A DNA stretch of 64,000 nucleotides from Congeria kusceri (lineage: Eukaryota > Mollusca > Bivalvia > Myida > Dreissenidae), in assembly GCA_027627225.1 (NCBI GenBank), contig JAPFQT010000373.1, positions 90,001-154,000 on the forward strand, in the 5' to 3' direction. The translations under genes and the position numbers were made by a program. How positions within the stretch are numbered: position 1 is the stretch's first letter; the number at the start of each line of letters is the position of its first letter. The notes under the pieces were generated by a model, which did no database searches, was not told the origin of the DNA, and saw only the letters and a program-made list of their open reading frames with translations. Shown piece after piece: positions 50,401 to 63,753 of the stretch.

Positions 50401-50487
50401 ATCACCCACACACTCAAGTTCTAAAGATGTGAAAGTTTTAGCGAAATCCGCCAGCAGTAAAGGAGGAGTTGAATCCAAAATATTTCA
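47395..50487 (+). repeat. Array unit U10 (3093 bp)
   Basis: The twin of U7 at offset 9296, with only scattered differences (for example ACCAACTGG instead of ACCAAATGG at the deletion junction, about 48272/48273). The match ends near 50.41 kb. Confidence 0.9.
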
Positions 50488-50564
50488 GGACGTGCGTACG
50501 AACGTTCGTACGACCCGACCGACCGCTAAGAAAAATGTCTAATGCCTCCCAATGTGTGGGGACA
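49587..50564 (-). mobile_element. Helentron/pearl-like element in U10
   Basis: It runs from CTAG at 49587 to GTGTGGGGACA near 50564. The CGTACG tract is slightly changed here (CGTACGAACGTTCGTACG). Confidence 0.55.
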
Positions 50565-53372
50565 GAAACAGAACGGTAGAAGCAAGACACGAACACAGTA
50601 GGCACTACATTTCGATATAAGGCTGGAAATAAGACAATGAGAGCACCCGAATGCTGGAAATAAACCCAGATCAATGTGTTTATGGAGAACAAATATAGAA
50701 CGGTAAATAATGGAAAGTTTTGTTTAAATAATATTGCTCGCATCATAAATATATTTAAGAGCACATGTATGATTGGTAATGCGATTATTACTAACACTCT
50801 TTCTTTATTTGACTCTCCCCAATTCTCGGGTGTTGAACTCTAGTGCGTTAGCACCATCCTGTTGTCACAGTTTAGAGAATCGAATCATCTGAGATAAATG
50901 GATAATCACTCAAATTTGACTGACTGTATTTATGGCATTTTATATCGCACTCCTCTCAAATGCGTTGATAAAACACAATTACATAACAATTAAATTTTTG
51001 TTAACCTGTAGTTGGACTAAATTATGTAACATTTATAAAGGTAAATAATTTTAACAATCAATAATAACTAATTGTGTCACAATAGTATTGATAGTATAAA
51101 CATTACATAGTGACACACACGTTTACATGCTTATTCAATTATTACTAATAACCAAATGGAATGTATTTGTAGAGAACAAATGTATGACGTATACGTATTT
51201 CGGGAACGTATTACATATACAACAAACATGATCCTTCTTTTCCTTCAGTTATGCATTAATTTAAATTCACACCGTGCTTTGTTAGCTATTTCTTGGGTGG
51301 GGATAATTCCAACAATGACACTGATCATTCACTTAAAACAAACCGAAGGCATATACACATATTTTCCAAAAATAAATGTGCGCTATTCTTTCAGACCATA
51401 TGAAAAAGCAAAACACTATTTAAAATATGTGGGTGCCGAATAAGTAAGCAAATTATTTACATTTGTTTGGATATACTTCAATATGATATGGGTAAGTATT
51501 AAATATATAGAGATAGTACTTTAAATCAAAGTACATTGTCCTTTTTTATTGAAACAAACAAACATAGCATTCTTCATAGAAACTACTTAAATTAAAGATG
51601 TAAGGATATTTTTCTAATAGATCAAAACGCATTTAATATATGCGTGGTAAGATACTATGTATTCAGACAATAGGGATTTAATTCCCGCTATCTAACTGCG
51701 TTATAATATATGGCCAATGCAATAACTGCATTTAAGACATGAAATACATTTACAAACCTGTGCAATTGCCAAGATATTCATACACACGAAATTCGCCATA
51801 AGTACGCATAAGCTGATAAAGATAGAAATCGAATCCATAGTATAAATAAAAAGCATACAATTAAAAACTTGATGGAGAGTAATCAGAGAGAATAAGACAA
51901 TCGAATAATCAGCATACATAATGCGGAATATTATTCTGTCCGTTAGCCGTTGACCACAAATATTAGCATATGGAATTAAATTTATTTATGAAAATACATA
52001 AAATAACATTTGTATTTGCCTCACATGCATGCACAAGCATCTCAACATACTTCCAAAAGAAATAAACGCATGTAACATAATGCTTGAAATGCAACCAGAT
52101 TTAATACCTTTATAATTTAATAAAGAATACCTTTATGCTTCAGAAAATATCATATATTTAATCAAATAGAAAACGTCATTACGCATGTAAAAAAAACTGA
52201 CAAATATGCGCTCTTTTAGTTACAAATATATCACTCATATTTGTAAACCGCCTTGAAATATGCTATTGCCAATATAAAACAGGCAAGTGAGACTCAAACT
52301 TGCTTAATAACATATAGAACAAGAACAGATGTAGGTCATAAAACGCACTGTTGACCCTAAATTATGCATTTCAATTTTTAATTTTTATTTCAACAAGCTG
52401 TAAGCGAACACTCGGCACGCTAATCGACATATTTCTTAAAATATGGTACACTCAACAGTACATTATCAACTAGATGTGTCACAGACACGGATGCCCCCAC
52501 CACATATGTTTGGAAACAGACAAAGGTCTTGTCGCCAATACTAATTCTAGCCACAAAAAGTATTTTTTTTAATAATTATTTTATAGTAGAAAACTGACAA
52601 AGGGTAATACTTCTACAGAAATTGGTCGCAGCTAAAATTTCTTCCTTTGCGATCGCCTAGACATTAATGTCCTTCAGTTTTGACTGTTTTGACGCCATCC
52701 GCCAAGCATTTCAAGAGAGGCTGAGTCCACAAAATATCGATAAGTATATATTCTATGGTGGAAAAGTGGAAAAGGGCCATAATTCTGCCAACATTAGTCG
52801 CTGCCGAAATGCCTTCATGTATGCTAACCCACACATTAAGGCCCTTTGTTGTAAAAGTTTGAACAAAGTTTATCAAACTGTTAAAGAGAAGTTCATGTCT
52901 ATATTCTATAGTATAAAAATGGCCAAAGGCCATATATCTTCCAAAATTCATTCCTTTTAGATCATCTACACATACTGGTTCCTCAGCTTTAAACATTGAA
53001 GCAAAATCAGCCTAGCACTTCAAAAAGTGTTGAGTCCAAGAAATTTCAAGAAGTACTATAGTAGTAAAAATGAAAAATAGCAATAAACCTGCCAAAATTG
53101 GACGCAGCCTATATTTCGTCTTTTACGATCACCTACACATTAAGGTTCTCCAGCTGTGAACGTTTCAGTTAAATCCGCCCAGCTCTGTAAGAGGAGTTCA
53201 TATTTTGTATATTCTATAGTGGAAATAATGACAAAGGGCCATAATTCTACCAAATGTAGTCTCAGCAAACATTCCATCTCTCACGATCACCCACACACTC
53301 AAGTTCTAAAGATGTGAAAGTTTGAGCGAAATCCGCCAGCAGTAAAAGAGGAGTTGAATCCATACAATTTCA
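50488..53372 (+). repeat. Array unit U11, internally deleted (2885 bp)
   Basis: The shortest unit. About 211 bp are missing at 50630/50631, where CTGGAAAT joins AAGACAATGAG. Both deletion ends carry AAAT in intact units (near 41331 and 41542), so a 4-bp microhomology junction is likely. CC junction at about 51153/51154. Confidence 0.9.
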
Positions 53373-53449
53373 GGACGTGCGTACGTACGTTCGTACGACC
53401 CGACGGACCGCTAAGAACAATGTCTAATGCCCCCCAATGTGTGGGGACA
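52470..53449 (-). mobile_element. Helentron/pearl-like element in U11
   Basis: It runs from CTAG at 52470 to GTGTGGGGACA near 53449, with the core modules intact. Confidence 0.55.
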
Positions 53450-56400
53450 AAAACAGAAATGTAGAAGCAAGAAACGAACACAGTAGGCACTACATTTCGA
53501 CATAATGCTGGAAATGTGACACTACCAATAATGCAGTATCAAAAAGTGAGGTAGAAGCTATATGTAGCAGTGACTGAAATCAAAAAAAGTGCACTTAATA
53601 AGGTGAGCTATAAAGACACGATAATGGTATCTTTACCACGGATAATTTATGGCTAATTGCCATCAATAAAACTGTATCAGTTGTCAAAACATGCATAGTT
53701 CTGCAACTCGCCATAATACTGTAAATAAGACAATGAGAGCACCCGAATGCTGGAAATAAAGCCAGATCAATGTGTTTATGGAGAACAAATATAGAACGGT
53801 AAATAATGGAAAGTTTTGTTTAAATTATATTGCTCGCAATTTAAATATGTTTAAGAACACATGTATGATTGGTAATGCGATTATTACGAACACTCTTTCT
53901 TTATTTGGCGCTCCCCAATTCTCGGGTGTTGAACTCTAGTGCGTTGGCACCATCCTGTTGTCACAGATTAGAGAATCGAATCATCTGAGATAAATGGATG
54001 ATCACTCCAATTTGACTGACTGTATTTATGGCATTTTATATCGCACTCCTCTCAAATGCGTTGATAAAACACACTTGCATAACAATTAAATCTGTGTTAA
54101 CCTGTAGTTGGACTGAACTATGTAATGTTGATAAAGGTAAATAATTTTAACAATCAATAATAACTAATTTTGTCACAATAGTATTGATAGTATCAACATT
54201 ACATAGTGACACACACGTTTTCATGCTTATTCGATTATTACTAATAACCAAATGGAATCTATTTGAAGAGAACATATGTAGGACGTATACGCATTTCGGT
54301 AACGTATTACATATACAGCAAACATGATCCTTCTTTTCCTTAAGTTATGCACTAATTTAAATTCACACCGTGCTTTGTTAGTTATTTCTTGGGTGGGGAT
54401 AATTCCAACAATGACACTGATCATTCACTTAAAACAAACCGAATGCATATACACATTTTTTTCCAAACATAAATGTGCGCTATTCTTTCAGACCATATGA
54501 AAAAGCAAAACACTATTTAAAATATGTGGGTGCCGAATAAGTAAGCAAATTATTTACATTTGTTTGGATATACTTCAATATGATATGGGTAAGTATTAAA
54601 TATATAGAGATAGTACTTTAAATCAAAGTACATTGTCCTTTTTTATTGAAACAAACATACATAGCATTCTTCATAGAAACTACTTAAATTAAAGATGTAA
54701 GGATATTTTTCTAATAGATCAAAACGCATTTAATATATGCTTGGTAAGATACTATGTATTCAGACAATAGGGATTTAATCCCCGCTATCCAATTGCGTTA
54801 TAATATATGGCCAATGCAATAACTGCATTTAAGACATGAAATACATTTACAAACCTGTGCAATTGCCAAGATATTCATATACACGAAATTCGCCATAAGT
54901 TCGCATAAGCTGATAAAGATAGAAATCGATTCCATAGTATGAATAACAAGCTTACAATTAAAAACATGATGGAGAGAAATCACAGAGAATAAGACAATCG
55001 AATAGTCAGCATACATAATGCGGAATATTATTCTGTCATTAGCCGTTTACCACAAATATTAGCATATGGAATTAAAATTATTTGTGAAAATAAATAAAAT
55101 AACATTTGTATTTGCCTCACATGCATGCACAAGCATCTCAACATACTTCCAAAAGAAATAAACGCATGTAACTTAATGCTTGAAATGCAACCAGATTTAA
55201 TACCTTTATAATTTAATAAAGAATACCTTTATGCTTCAGAAAATATCATATATTTAATCAAATAGAAAACGTCATTACGCATGTAAAAAAAAACTGAGAA
55301 ATATGCGCTCTTTTAGTTACAAATATATCACTCATATTTGTACACCGCCTTGAAATATGCAATTGCCAATATAAAACAGGCAAGTGAGGCCCAAACTTAC
55401 TTAATAACATATAGAACAAGAACAGATGTAGGTCATAAAACGCACTGTAGACCCTAAATTATGCATTTCAATTTTTAATTTTTATTTCAACAAGCTGTAA
55501 GCGAACACTCAGCATGCTAATCGACATATTTCTTAAAATATGGTACACTCAACAGTACAGTATCAACTAGATGTTTCACAGACACGGATGCCCCCACCAC
55601 ATATGTTTGGAAACAGACAAAGGACTTGTCGCCAACACTAATTCGAGCCTCAAATAATATTTTTTTAAATAATTATTTTGTAGTAGAAAAATGACAAAGG
55701 GTAATACTTCTACAGAAATTGGTCGCAGCTGAAATTCTTAATTTGTGATCGCCTAGACATTAATGTCCTTCAGTTTTGACAGTTTGAACGCCATCCGCCA
55801 AGCATTTCAAGAGAGGCTGAGTCCACAAAATATCGATAAGTATATATTCTATGGTGGAAAAGTGGAAAAGGGCCATAATTCTGCCAACATTAGTCGCTGC
55901 CGAAATGCCTTCAGGTATGATAACCCACACATTAAGGCCCTTTTGTTGTAGAAGTTTGAACAAAGTTTATCAAACTGTTAAAGAGAAGTTGAGTCTTCAT
56001 GTCTATATTCAACAGTAGAAAAATGGCCAAAGGCCATACATCTTCCAAAATTCATTCCTTTTAGATCATCTACACATACTGGTTCCTCAGCTTTAAACAT
56101 TGAAGCAAAATCAGCCTAGCACTTCAAAAAGTGTTGAGTCCAAAAAATTTGAAGAAGTACTATAGTAGTAAAAATGAAAAATAGCAATAAACCTGCCAAA
56201 ATTGGACGCAGCCTAAATTTCGTCTTTTACGATCACCTACACATTAAGGTTCTCCAGCTGTGAACGTTTCAGTTAAATCCGCCCAGCTCTGTAAGAGGAG
56301 TTCATATTTTGTATATTCTATAGTGGAAATAATGACAAAGGGCCATAATTCTACCAAATGTAGTCTCAGCAAAAATTCCATTTCTCACGATCACCCACAC

Positions 56401-56477
56401 ACAAAGGTTCTAAAGCTGTGGAAGATTGAGCGAAATCCGCCCAGCAGTAACCGAGGAGTTGAATCCATACAATTTCA
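53373..56477 (+). repeat. Array unit U12 (3105 bp)
   Basis: A short unit with the junction at about 54249/54250. It shares private variants with U8, for example GCTCGCAATTTAAATATG and the two-base loss in TCTGTCATTAGCC that truncates the recurrent frame. Confidence 0.9.
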
Positions 56478-56554
56478 GGACGTGCGTACGTACGTTCGTA
56501 CGACCCGACGGACCGCTAAGAAAAATGTCTAATGCCTCCCAATGTGTGGGGACA
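55567..56554 (-). mobile_element. Helentron/pearl-like element in U12
   Basis: It runs from CTAG at 55567 to GTGTGGGGACA near 56554. It has the ATGTTTCACAG variant also seen in U8. Confidence 0.55.
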
Positions 56555-59500
56555 GAAACAGAAATGTAGAAGCAAGAAACGAACACAATAGGCACTACAT
56601 TTCGACATAATGCTGGAAATGTGACACTACCAATAATGCAGTATCAAAAAGTGAGGTAGAAGCTATATATAGCAGTGTCAGAAATCGAAAAAAACGCACT
56701 TAATAAGGTGAGCTATAAAGATACGATAGTGGTATCCTTACCACGGATAATTTATGGCTAATTACAATCAATAAAACTGTATCAGTTGTCAATACATGCC
56801 TAGTTCTGCAACTCGCCATAATACTGTAAATAAGACAATGAGAGCACCCGTTTGCTGGAAATAAAGCCAGATCAATGTGTTTATGGAGAACAAATATAGA
56901 ACGGTAAATAATGGAAAGTTTTGTTTAAATAATATTGCTAGCATCATAAATATATTTAACTACACATGTATGATTCGTAATTCGATTGTTACTAACACTC
57001 TTTCTTTATTTGACGCTCCCCAATTCTCGGGTGTTGAACTCTAGTGCATTGCCACAATCCTGTTGTCACAGTTTAGGGAATCGAATCATCTGAGATAAAT
57101 TGATAATCACTCAAATTTGACTGACTGCATTTATGGCATTTTATATTGCACCCCTCTCAAATGCGTTGATAAAACTCACTTGCATAATGATTAAATCTTT
57201 GTTAACCTGTAGTTGGACTAAACTATGTAATGGTGATAAAGGTAAATAATTTTAACAATCAATAATAACTAATTTTGTCACAATAGTATTGATAGTATCA
57301 ACATTACATAGTAACACATACGTTTTCATGCTTATTCGATTATTACTAATAACCAAATGGAATGTATTTGTAGAGAACAAATGTAGGACGTATACGCATT
57401 TCGGGAACGTATTACATATACAACAAACATGATCCTTCTTTTCCTTAAGTTATGCACTAATTTAAATTCACACCGTGCTTTGTTAGTTATTTCTTGGGTG
57501 GGGATAATTCCAACAATGACACTGATCATTCACTTAAAACAAACCGAATGCATATACACATTTTTTCCAAAAAGAAATGTGCGCTATTCTTTCAGACCAT
57601 ATGTAAAAGCAAAACACTATTTAAAATATGTGGGTGCCGAATAAGTAAGCAAATTATTTACATTTGTTTGGATATACTTCAATATGATATGGGTATAGAG
57701 ATAGTACATTAAATCAAAGTACATTGTCCTTTTTTATTGAAACAAACATACATAGCATTCTTCATAGAAACTACTTAAATTAAAGATGTAAGGATATTTT
57801 TCTAATAGATCAAAACGCATTTAATATATGCTTTGGTAAGATACTATGTATTCAGACAATAGGGATTTAATCCCCGCTATCCAATTGCGTTATAATATAT
57901 GGCCAATGCAATAACTGCATTTAAGACATGAAATACATTTACAAACCTGTGCAATTGCCTAGATATTCATACACACGAAATTCGCCATAAGTACGCATAA
58001 GCTGCTAAATATAGAAATCGAATCCATAGTATGAATAAAAAGCTTACAATTAAAAACATGAGAGAAATCAGACAGAATAAGACAATCGAATAATCAGCAT
58101 ACATAATGCGGAATATTATTCTGTCCGTTAGCCGTTTACCACAAATATTAGCATATGGAATTACAATTATTTGTAAAAATAAATAAAATAACATTTGTAT
58201 TTGCCCCACATGTATGCACAAGCATCTCCACATACTTCCAAAAGAATAAACGCATGTAACTCAATGCTTGAAATGCAACCAGATTTAATACCTTTATAAT
58301 TTAATAAATAAAACATTTATGCTTCAGAAGATATCCTTTATTTAGTCAAATAGAAAACGTCGGTACGCATGTAAAATACACTGTCTGTTTACAAATATGC
58401 GCTCTGTTAGTTACAAATATATCACTCATATTGGTGAACCGCCTTGAAATATGCAATTGCCAATATAAAAGAGGCAAGTGAGACCTAAACATGCTCAATA
58501 ACATATAGAACAAGAAAATATGTAGGTCATAGAACGCACTGTAGACCCTAAATTATGCATTTCAATTTTTAAGTTTAATTTCTACAAGCTGTAAGCGAAC
58601 ACACAGCGCGACAAAACGACATATTTCTGAAAATATGGTACACTCAACAGTACAGTATCAACTAGATGTGTAACAGATACGGATGCCCCCACCACACATG
58701 TTTGGAAACAGACAAAGGACTTGTCGCCAACACTAATTCTTGCCTCAACAAATAACTTTTTAAAATTATTTTATAGTAGAAAAATGACAAAGGGTAATAC
58801 TTCTGCCGAAATTGGTCGCAGCCGAAATTTCTTCTTTTTGCGATCGCCTAGACACTAATGTCCTTCAGCTTTCACAGTTTGATTGCCATCCGCCAAGCAT
58901 TTCAAGAGGGGTTGAGTCCACAAAATATCGGGAATTATATTTTATATGGTGGAATAGTGGAAAAGGGCCATAATTCTGCCAAAATTAGTCGCTGCCAAAT
59001 TTCCTTCATATATGATCACCTACACATTAAGGCTCTTTAGCTGTAAAAGTTTCAACGAAATTTATCAAACTGTTAAATAGATTCCTCCGTCTATATTCTA
59101 TAGTAGAAAAATGGCCAAGGGCCATAAATATGCCAAAAATTGGTCGTAGCCAAAATTCATTCCTTTCAGATCATCTACACATAATGGTTCCTCAGCTTTA
59201 AACATTTAAGTAAAATCAGCCTATCAGTTCAAAAAGTGTTGAGTCCAAAAAAATTTAAGAAGTACTATAGTTGTAAACATGAAAAATAGCAATAAATCTG
59301 CCAAAATTGGACGCAGCCTAAATTTCGTCTTTTACGATCACCTACACATTAAGGTTCTCCACCTGTGTATGTTTCAGTTAAATCCGCCCAGCACTGTAAG
59401 AGGAGTTAATATTTTGTATATTCTATACTGGAAAAAATGACAAAGGGCCATGATTCTACCAAATGTTGTCTCAGCAAAAATTCCATCACTCACGATCACT

Positions 59501-59582
59501 CACACATCAAGGTTCCTTAGCTATGAAAGTTTGAGCAAAATCCGCCCAGCAGTAAAAGAGGAGTTGCATCCATACAATTTGA
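56478..59582 (+). repeat. Array unit U13, last short unit (3105 bp)
   Basis: It carries the CC deletion junction at about 57354/57355 but has many private substitutions in its distal half, resembling the older edge sequence. The recurrent Cys-rich frame is frameshifted here (57967-58233). Confidence 0.9.
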
Positions 59583-59658
59583 GGACGTCCGTACGTACGT
59601 GCGTAGACCCGACGGACCGTTAAGAGTAATGCCTAATGCTACCCAATGTGTGGGGACA
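58672..59658 (-). mobile_element. Helentron/pearl-like element in U13
   Basis: It runs from CTAG at 58672 to GTGTGGGGACA near 59658. This is a diverged copy with a changed hairpin (GTGTAACAGATAC) and a less complete CGTACG tract (GGACGTCCGTACGTACGTGCG). Core modules start near 58784, 58950, 59101, 59269 and 59426. Confidence 0.55.
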
Positions 59659-62470
59659 TAAAAAGAAAGGTAGAAGCAACAAACGAACTCAGTAGGCACT
59701 ACATTTCGACATAATGCTGGAAATGTGACACTACCAACAATGCAGTATCAAAAAGTGAGGTAGAAACTAAATATAGCACTGATAGAAATCGAAACACGCA
59801 CTTAATAAGGTGAGTTATAAAGATGCCATAATGGTATCCTTACTCCGGAAAATGTATGGTTAATTGCCATCAATTAAACTGTATGAGTTGTCAAAACATG
59901 CCTAGTTCTGCAACTCGCCATGATACTGTAAATAAGACAATGAGAGCACCCGAATGCTGGAAATAAAGCCAAATCAATGTGTTTGGGGAGAAAAAACACA
60001 CTTGCATAATGTTTACATCTGTGTTAACCTGTAGTTGGACTAAAATATGTAATGAAGATTAATGTCAATAATTTTAACAATCAATAATAACTAATTTTGT
60101 CAGAATAGTATTGATAGCATCAACAATACATAGTAACACACACGTTTTCATGCTTATTCGATTATTACTAATAACTATTACAGCCATTAATGAAAAAATA
60201 TATTTATTGCAGTTATAAATACAATGATAAACCTTTGATATATAAACCCAGGGAAAGTGTCACATTTATAACCCATACAGATTTCGATTCCCATGTAATA
60301 ATTGTATGTCAAAACTAACAATTATTCAGATTTTCTGCAGTTTAAGTACACTGATCCAATCTCATGTTCCATTCATGTCGTTTGAGAGTCTGTTCTAACA
60401 CATATGGACGAAGAAGGTTTTAGTCTGGCGCAGTAAAATAATAACATACCATGGACGAAATTGCATATGGACAATGTAAATTGTCCGTTTGTATTTAAAT
60501 AAAAATACATAAAAGTATACATAGAAAATACTTGATTTAAAGGTGTTGTGATATGTTTCTAATAGATCAAAAAGTATATATTGTATGTTTTATTAGATAG
60601 TATGTATTCAGATAGTAGTGATTCAATCCCCACAAAATGCAATGCAGCAATTCCAGCACATAACTTCGATATAATGCTGGCAACATGGCACACCAAACAA
60701 TACAATTTCAAAACTGGAGGTGTCCTAGTGCGTTTTAATAAATTGCCAATGCAATAAATGTATTTATGACCTATAAAACATGTATAAATATGTGGTGTAG
60801 ACAAGATATCTCTACACACGGAACTCGCCATAAGTATTCAAAAGCTAACAATATCGAATCGTAACGACAATATGAATAAAAAGCTTATAATAAAAACAAC
60901 ACGCAAGAGAGACACAAGGGAAAATAAAGTAATTGATAACTCAGCATACATAAGACGGATGATTATTCTGTCAACTAATTGTTATCCTTAATTATTAGCA
61001 TATAAAATGAAAAAGATTGGTTTACCTTACAAAATAACATTGGTATTTGCCTCACATGCATGCGCAAGCATCTCAACATACTTCCAAAAGAAATAAGCGA
61101 ATGTAACTTTATGCTTGAAATACAAATAGATTTGATACGTTTAAAATATATAAGAAATTAATTATGTTTATGCTTCAGAAGATATCATATATTCAGCCGT
61201 ATAGAAAACGCCATTACTCAATATGCGTAAGAAGGGAGCCCCTCTTAGTATATCACTAAATGTGTGTTAACCTTGAAATATGCAATTGCCACTATAGCAT
61301 ACATAATAGGTATACTTATAGGATATACAATACACTGTAGAAACTACAATTATGCATTATAATAATTAATTTTAATTGTTACAAGCAGCAATCGAACACA
61401 GTGATCAGCACTGCCTTTCGACATAATGCTGGAAATATGGAACACTCAACAATACAGTATCAAAAAGTGAAGCAGAAACAATTATAGCAACTCATTGCTG
61501 GAAATGACAGAAATCGAACAACACCTTAAGTGAGCTATAAAGACTCTGTAACGCTTTCCATACTACGGAGAATGTATGGTGTATTACTTTTAATTAAACT
61601 TAGAATTAGTTAGCAATGATACTTGTCCTGCAATCGACACATAATACCCGAAAACAGACAATGACAGCTCCCAGATGGAATGTCTATGGTGCAAACTCAT
61701 GTAGACTGCTCTCGGATGTCGGGAGCATATTACAAATACAAGATCCCTCTTGTACTTCTGCATTCTGAATTTAATGCGCATTATTATGTTTTTTTTCTTA
61801 CACAAACATGCACTATATTTAATATCATATTAAAAGTTGGCGTACAAAATAATTACATTTTTGGAATTTAGGCGTGGTATACAATAATAGCAAAAATGCT
61901 GAAACATTATCTAGAGCCCATTTTAACTGTCCATTTTTATTCAAATGAAGATTAATAAAATATATACACACAAAATGCGTGCTTAAAAGATGTAGGGATA
62001 TGTTTGTAATAGAACAAATGAATGTACTTCATGCTATAGACGATATCATGTATTCGGACAATATTTTTTTTATCCCAACTAAAAGCAAGCAAACAATGTC
62101 AAGACTAAAAGACAACGGCAAACCAAATATTAACGTTTCAAAACGGGAGGTATCCTTTTGCATTATTATGAACGATCCTCAAATATTGTCAATGCAATAA
62201 TTATATTTAAGAACACAGGTATATTGAGAAATCTCCCACTGTGGAGTTGACGAAACATTTTGTTTGAGCAATACAATTGGTGTTTCACTATCAACAAAAC
62301 GTTATGACTTGCCAACAGGTGCGTGTGATTTACCAACTCGCAGTAATACTGTTAAAAAGGCAATCAAAACAACCGAATGCTGGAAATAGAGAAACATTAA
62401 ACGCTTGCGCATTTCGGGAACGTAGCAACGTGGAACTATCATCACTTATTTTGCGATGTATTTTGATATA
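59583..62470 (+). repeat. Degraded terminal long-form sequence at the right array edge
   Basis: From about 60170 the sequence continues past ACTAATAACT into the long-only segment instead of the short-unit junction. Two diverged copies of one sub-unit region follow, at about 60478-60650 and 61915-62100 (both with GGTGTTGTGATATG/GATGTAGGGATATG-type blocks), about 1.45 kb apart. Similarity fades by about 62.45 kb. Broken frames such as 60559-60831 are relics of the recurrent Cys-rich frame. Confidence 0.7.
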
Positions 62471-63386
62471 GTAAGATGTGACGTGTGCACAGACAGATCA
62501 ACGGACGGACGTTTACCAAAAAAAAACCACAATTTAAATCTAATGATGCAGTATAACAAAATTAAATTGTTCGCACTAAATAATCACATTTAATTCGTGT
62601 CATGTTATTTTTACTTTTATAACAAATATTCAATATATATGAACAAGTAAAATGCATTTAGCATACATGTTTGTTTAGCAATTTCTACCGCGCCCGAGAA
62701 ATAGGTCGAACACGTTTTTTATTGCCAAGCGTGGTCAAAATATTCCAAATGGATTGTTCGTTTGCAATTGTTCAAAGGGTAATGGAGAACAAGCCAACAC
62801 AAGTCAATTAACATAATTAAAAACAACAACATTTGGTCATTTAATATTCGAGGTCCCCTAAGTCTATAGATTGATACATCAAATATAGTCTCTATTTTTA
62901 GAACTCTATAAATACACTTCATCAACACGCGTGAAAAAGAAGTAAATATTATTTGATTGTTGAAACAAAAATATGCACATACTAAAATTATATTATCACT
63001 GTTTTTCCCACACATATTCTGATTACACTTTACTCATTTAACGCAAACACATATTAATTTATCGCAGTCTAATTAAGAAACCAAACCGGAACAACTTGTT
63101 TTTCGGCATTAAGTCCCTTTCTCCTAAATAACGTGATGAGGTGAAGTAAAATTTCTATATGGGTGAAATGGCATTAGGTAGAATAGAATTAAGGCGTAAA
63201 TGTTTAAATCAAGTTTTCACCAATAACGCGTCAAAATTAGAAAGACATTTTTATTTTCCTAAAAATGTCCAATTACAAATTGTGTTAATAGCTCATTTTG
63301 ATTTGAGACGTAGTTGTTTTAAAGAAGTTAGAAAATTTCGCCATAGTACTGGGTTTTGATACACTTCGCCCTATGGTCACGATTAC
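62471..63386. other. Non-repeat flank without recognised genes
   Basis: No similarity to the array units is visible. Open frames are short (a 98-residue minus-strand frame at 62719-63015 and a 66-residue plus-strand frame at 63159-63359), with no recognisable domain. Confidence 0.5.

Positions 63387-63390
<4 letters not shown>

Positions 63391-63453
<63 letters not shown>
63391..63453. repeat. (AT)n microsatellite, about 31 repeats
   Basis: An uninterrupted AT dinucleotide run of about 63 bp. It is a simple sequence repeat, likely length-variable. Confidence 0.97.
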
Positions 63454-63454
<1 letters not shown>

Positions 63455-63694
63455 TATGTGCTTGGTTTAAATTAAAGTTTAGAACCTAGCACAATTCAAT
63501 CGATTATAACTGGGAGACATTCACACAATCTATAGAACGAAGCAATGCCGGAAGCGGTTTTTACCTTTTTACAATCGCCGAATAGAAAATACATGCAACA
63601 AACGTGTCTTAATTCTGTTCAGCTGTAAATCAGGTATACATTGGCGGTGAAATATTTTCGCAACTTCGTTTAAATACTAATATTTCATTTTCAG

Positions 63695-63751
63695 TTGATT
63701 GCCGATACTGTACGATCACGAACTATGACAGAAGACAAACAACGGAGCACG
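63695..63751 (+). other. Weak candidate internal or first coding exon (57 bp)
   Basis: The sequence upstream is TACTAAT, then a T-rich stretch ending TTTTCAG, which is a good branch point and 3' splice site. After 57 bases (19 codons) comes GTCAGT, an acceptable 5' splice site. The frame is open, contains ATG at 63725 and would read MTEDKQRST before the donor. Another frame is also open, so the call rests mainly on the splice signals. The protein is unrecognised. Confidence 0.2.
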
Positions 63752-63753
63752 GT

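Noticed and set aside
12783..59582. Tandem rDNA, 5S, histone or snRNA gene cluster
   Set aside because: The unit is AT-rich throughout, and I saw no conserved RNA core, histone motif or Sm-type site in it.
18355..59582. CRISPR-like array
   Set aside because: Units are 3 kb long and almost wholly repetitive, with no short repeat/spacer alternation, in a eukaryotic-looking sequence.
63159..63359. A 66-aa plus-strand frame near the right end
   Set aside because: Its composition is ordinary and it has no recognisable family, splice context or repeat support. Chance frames of this length are common in the window.
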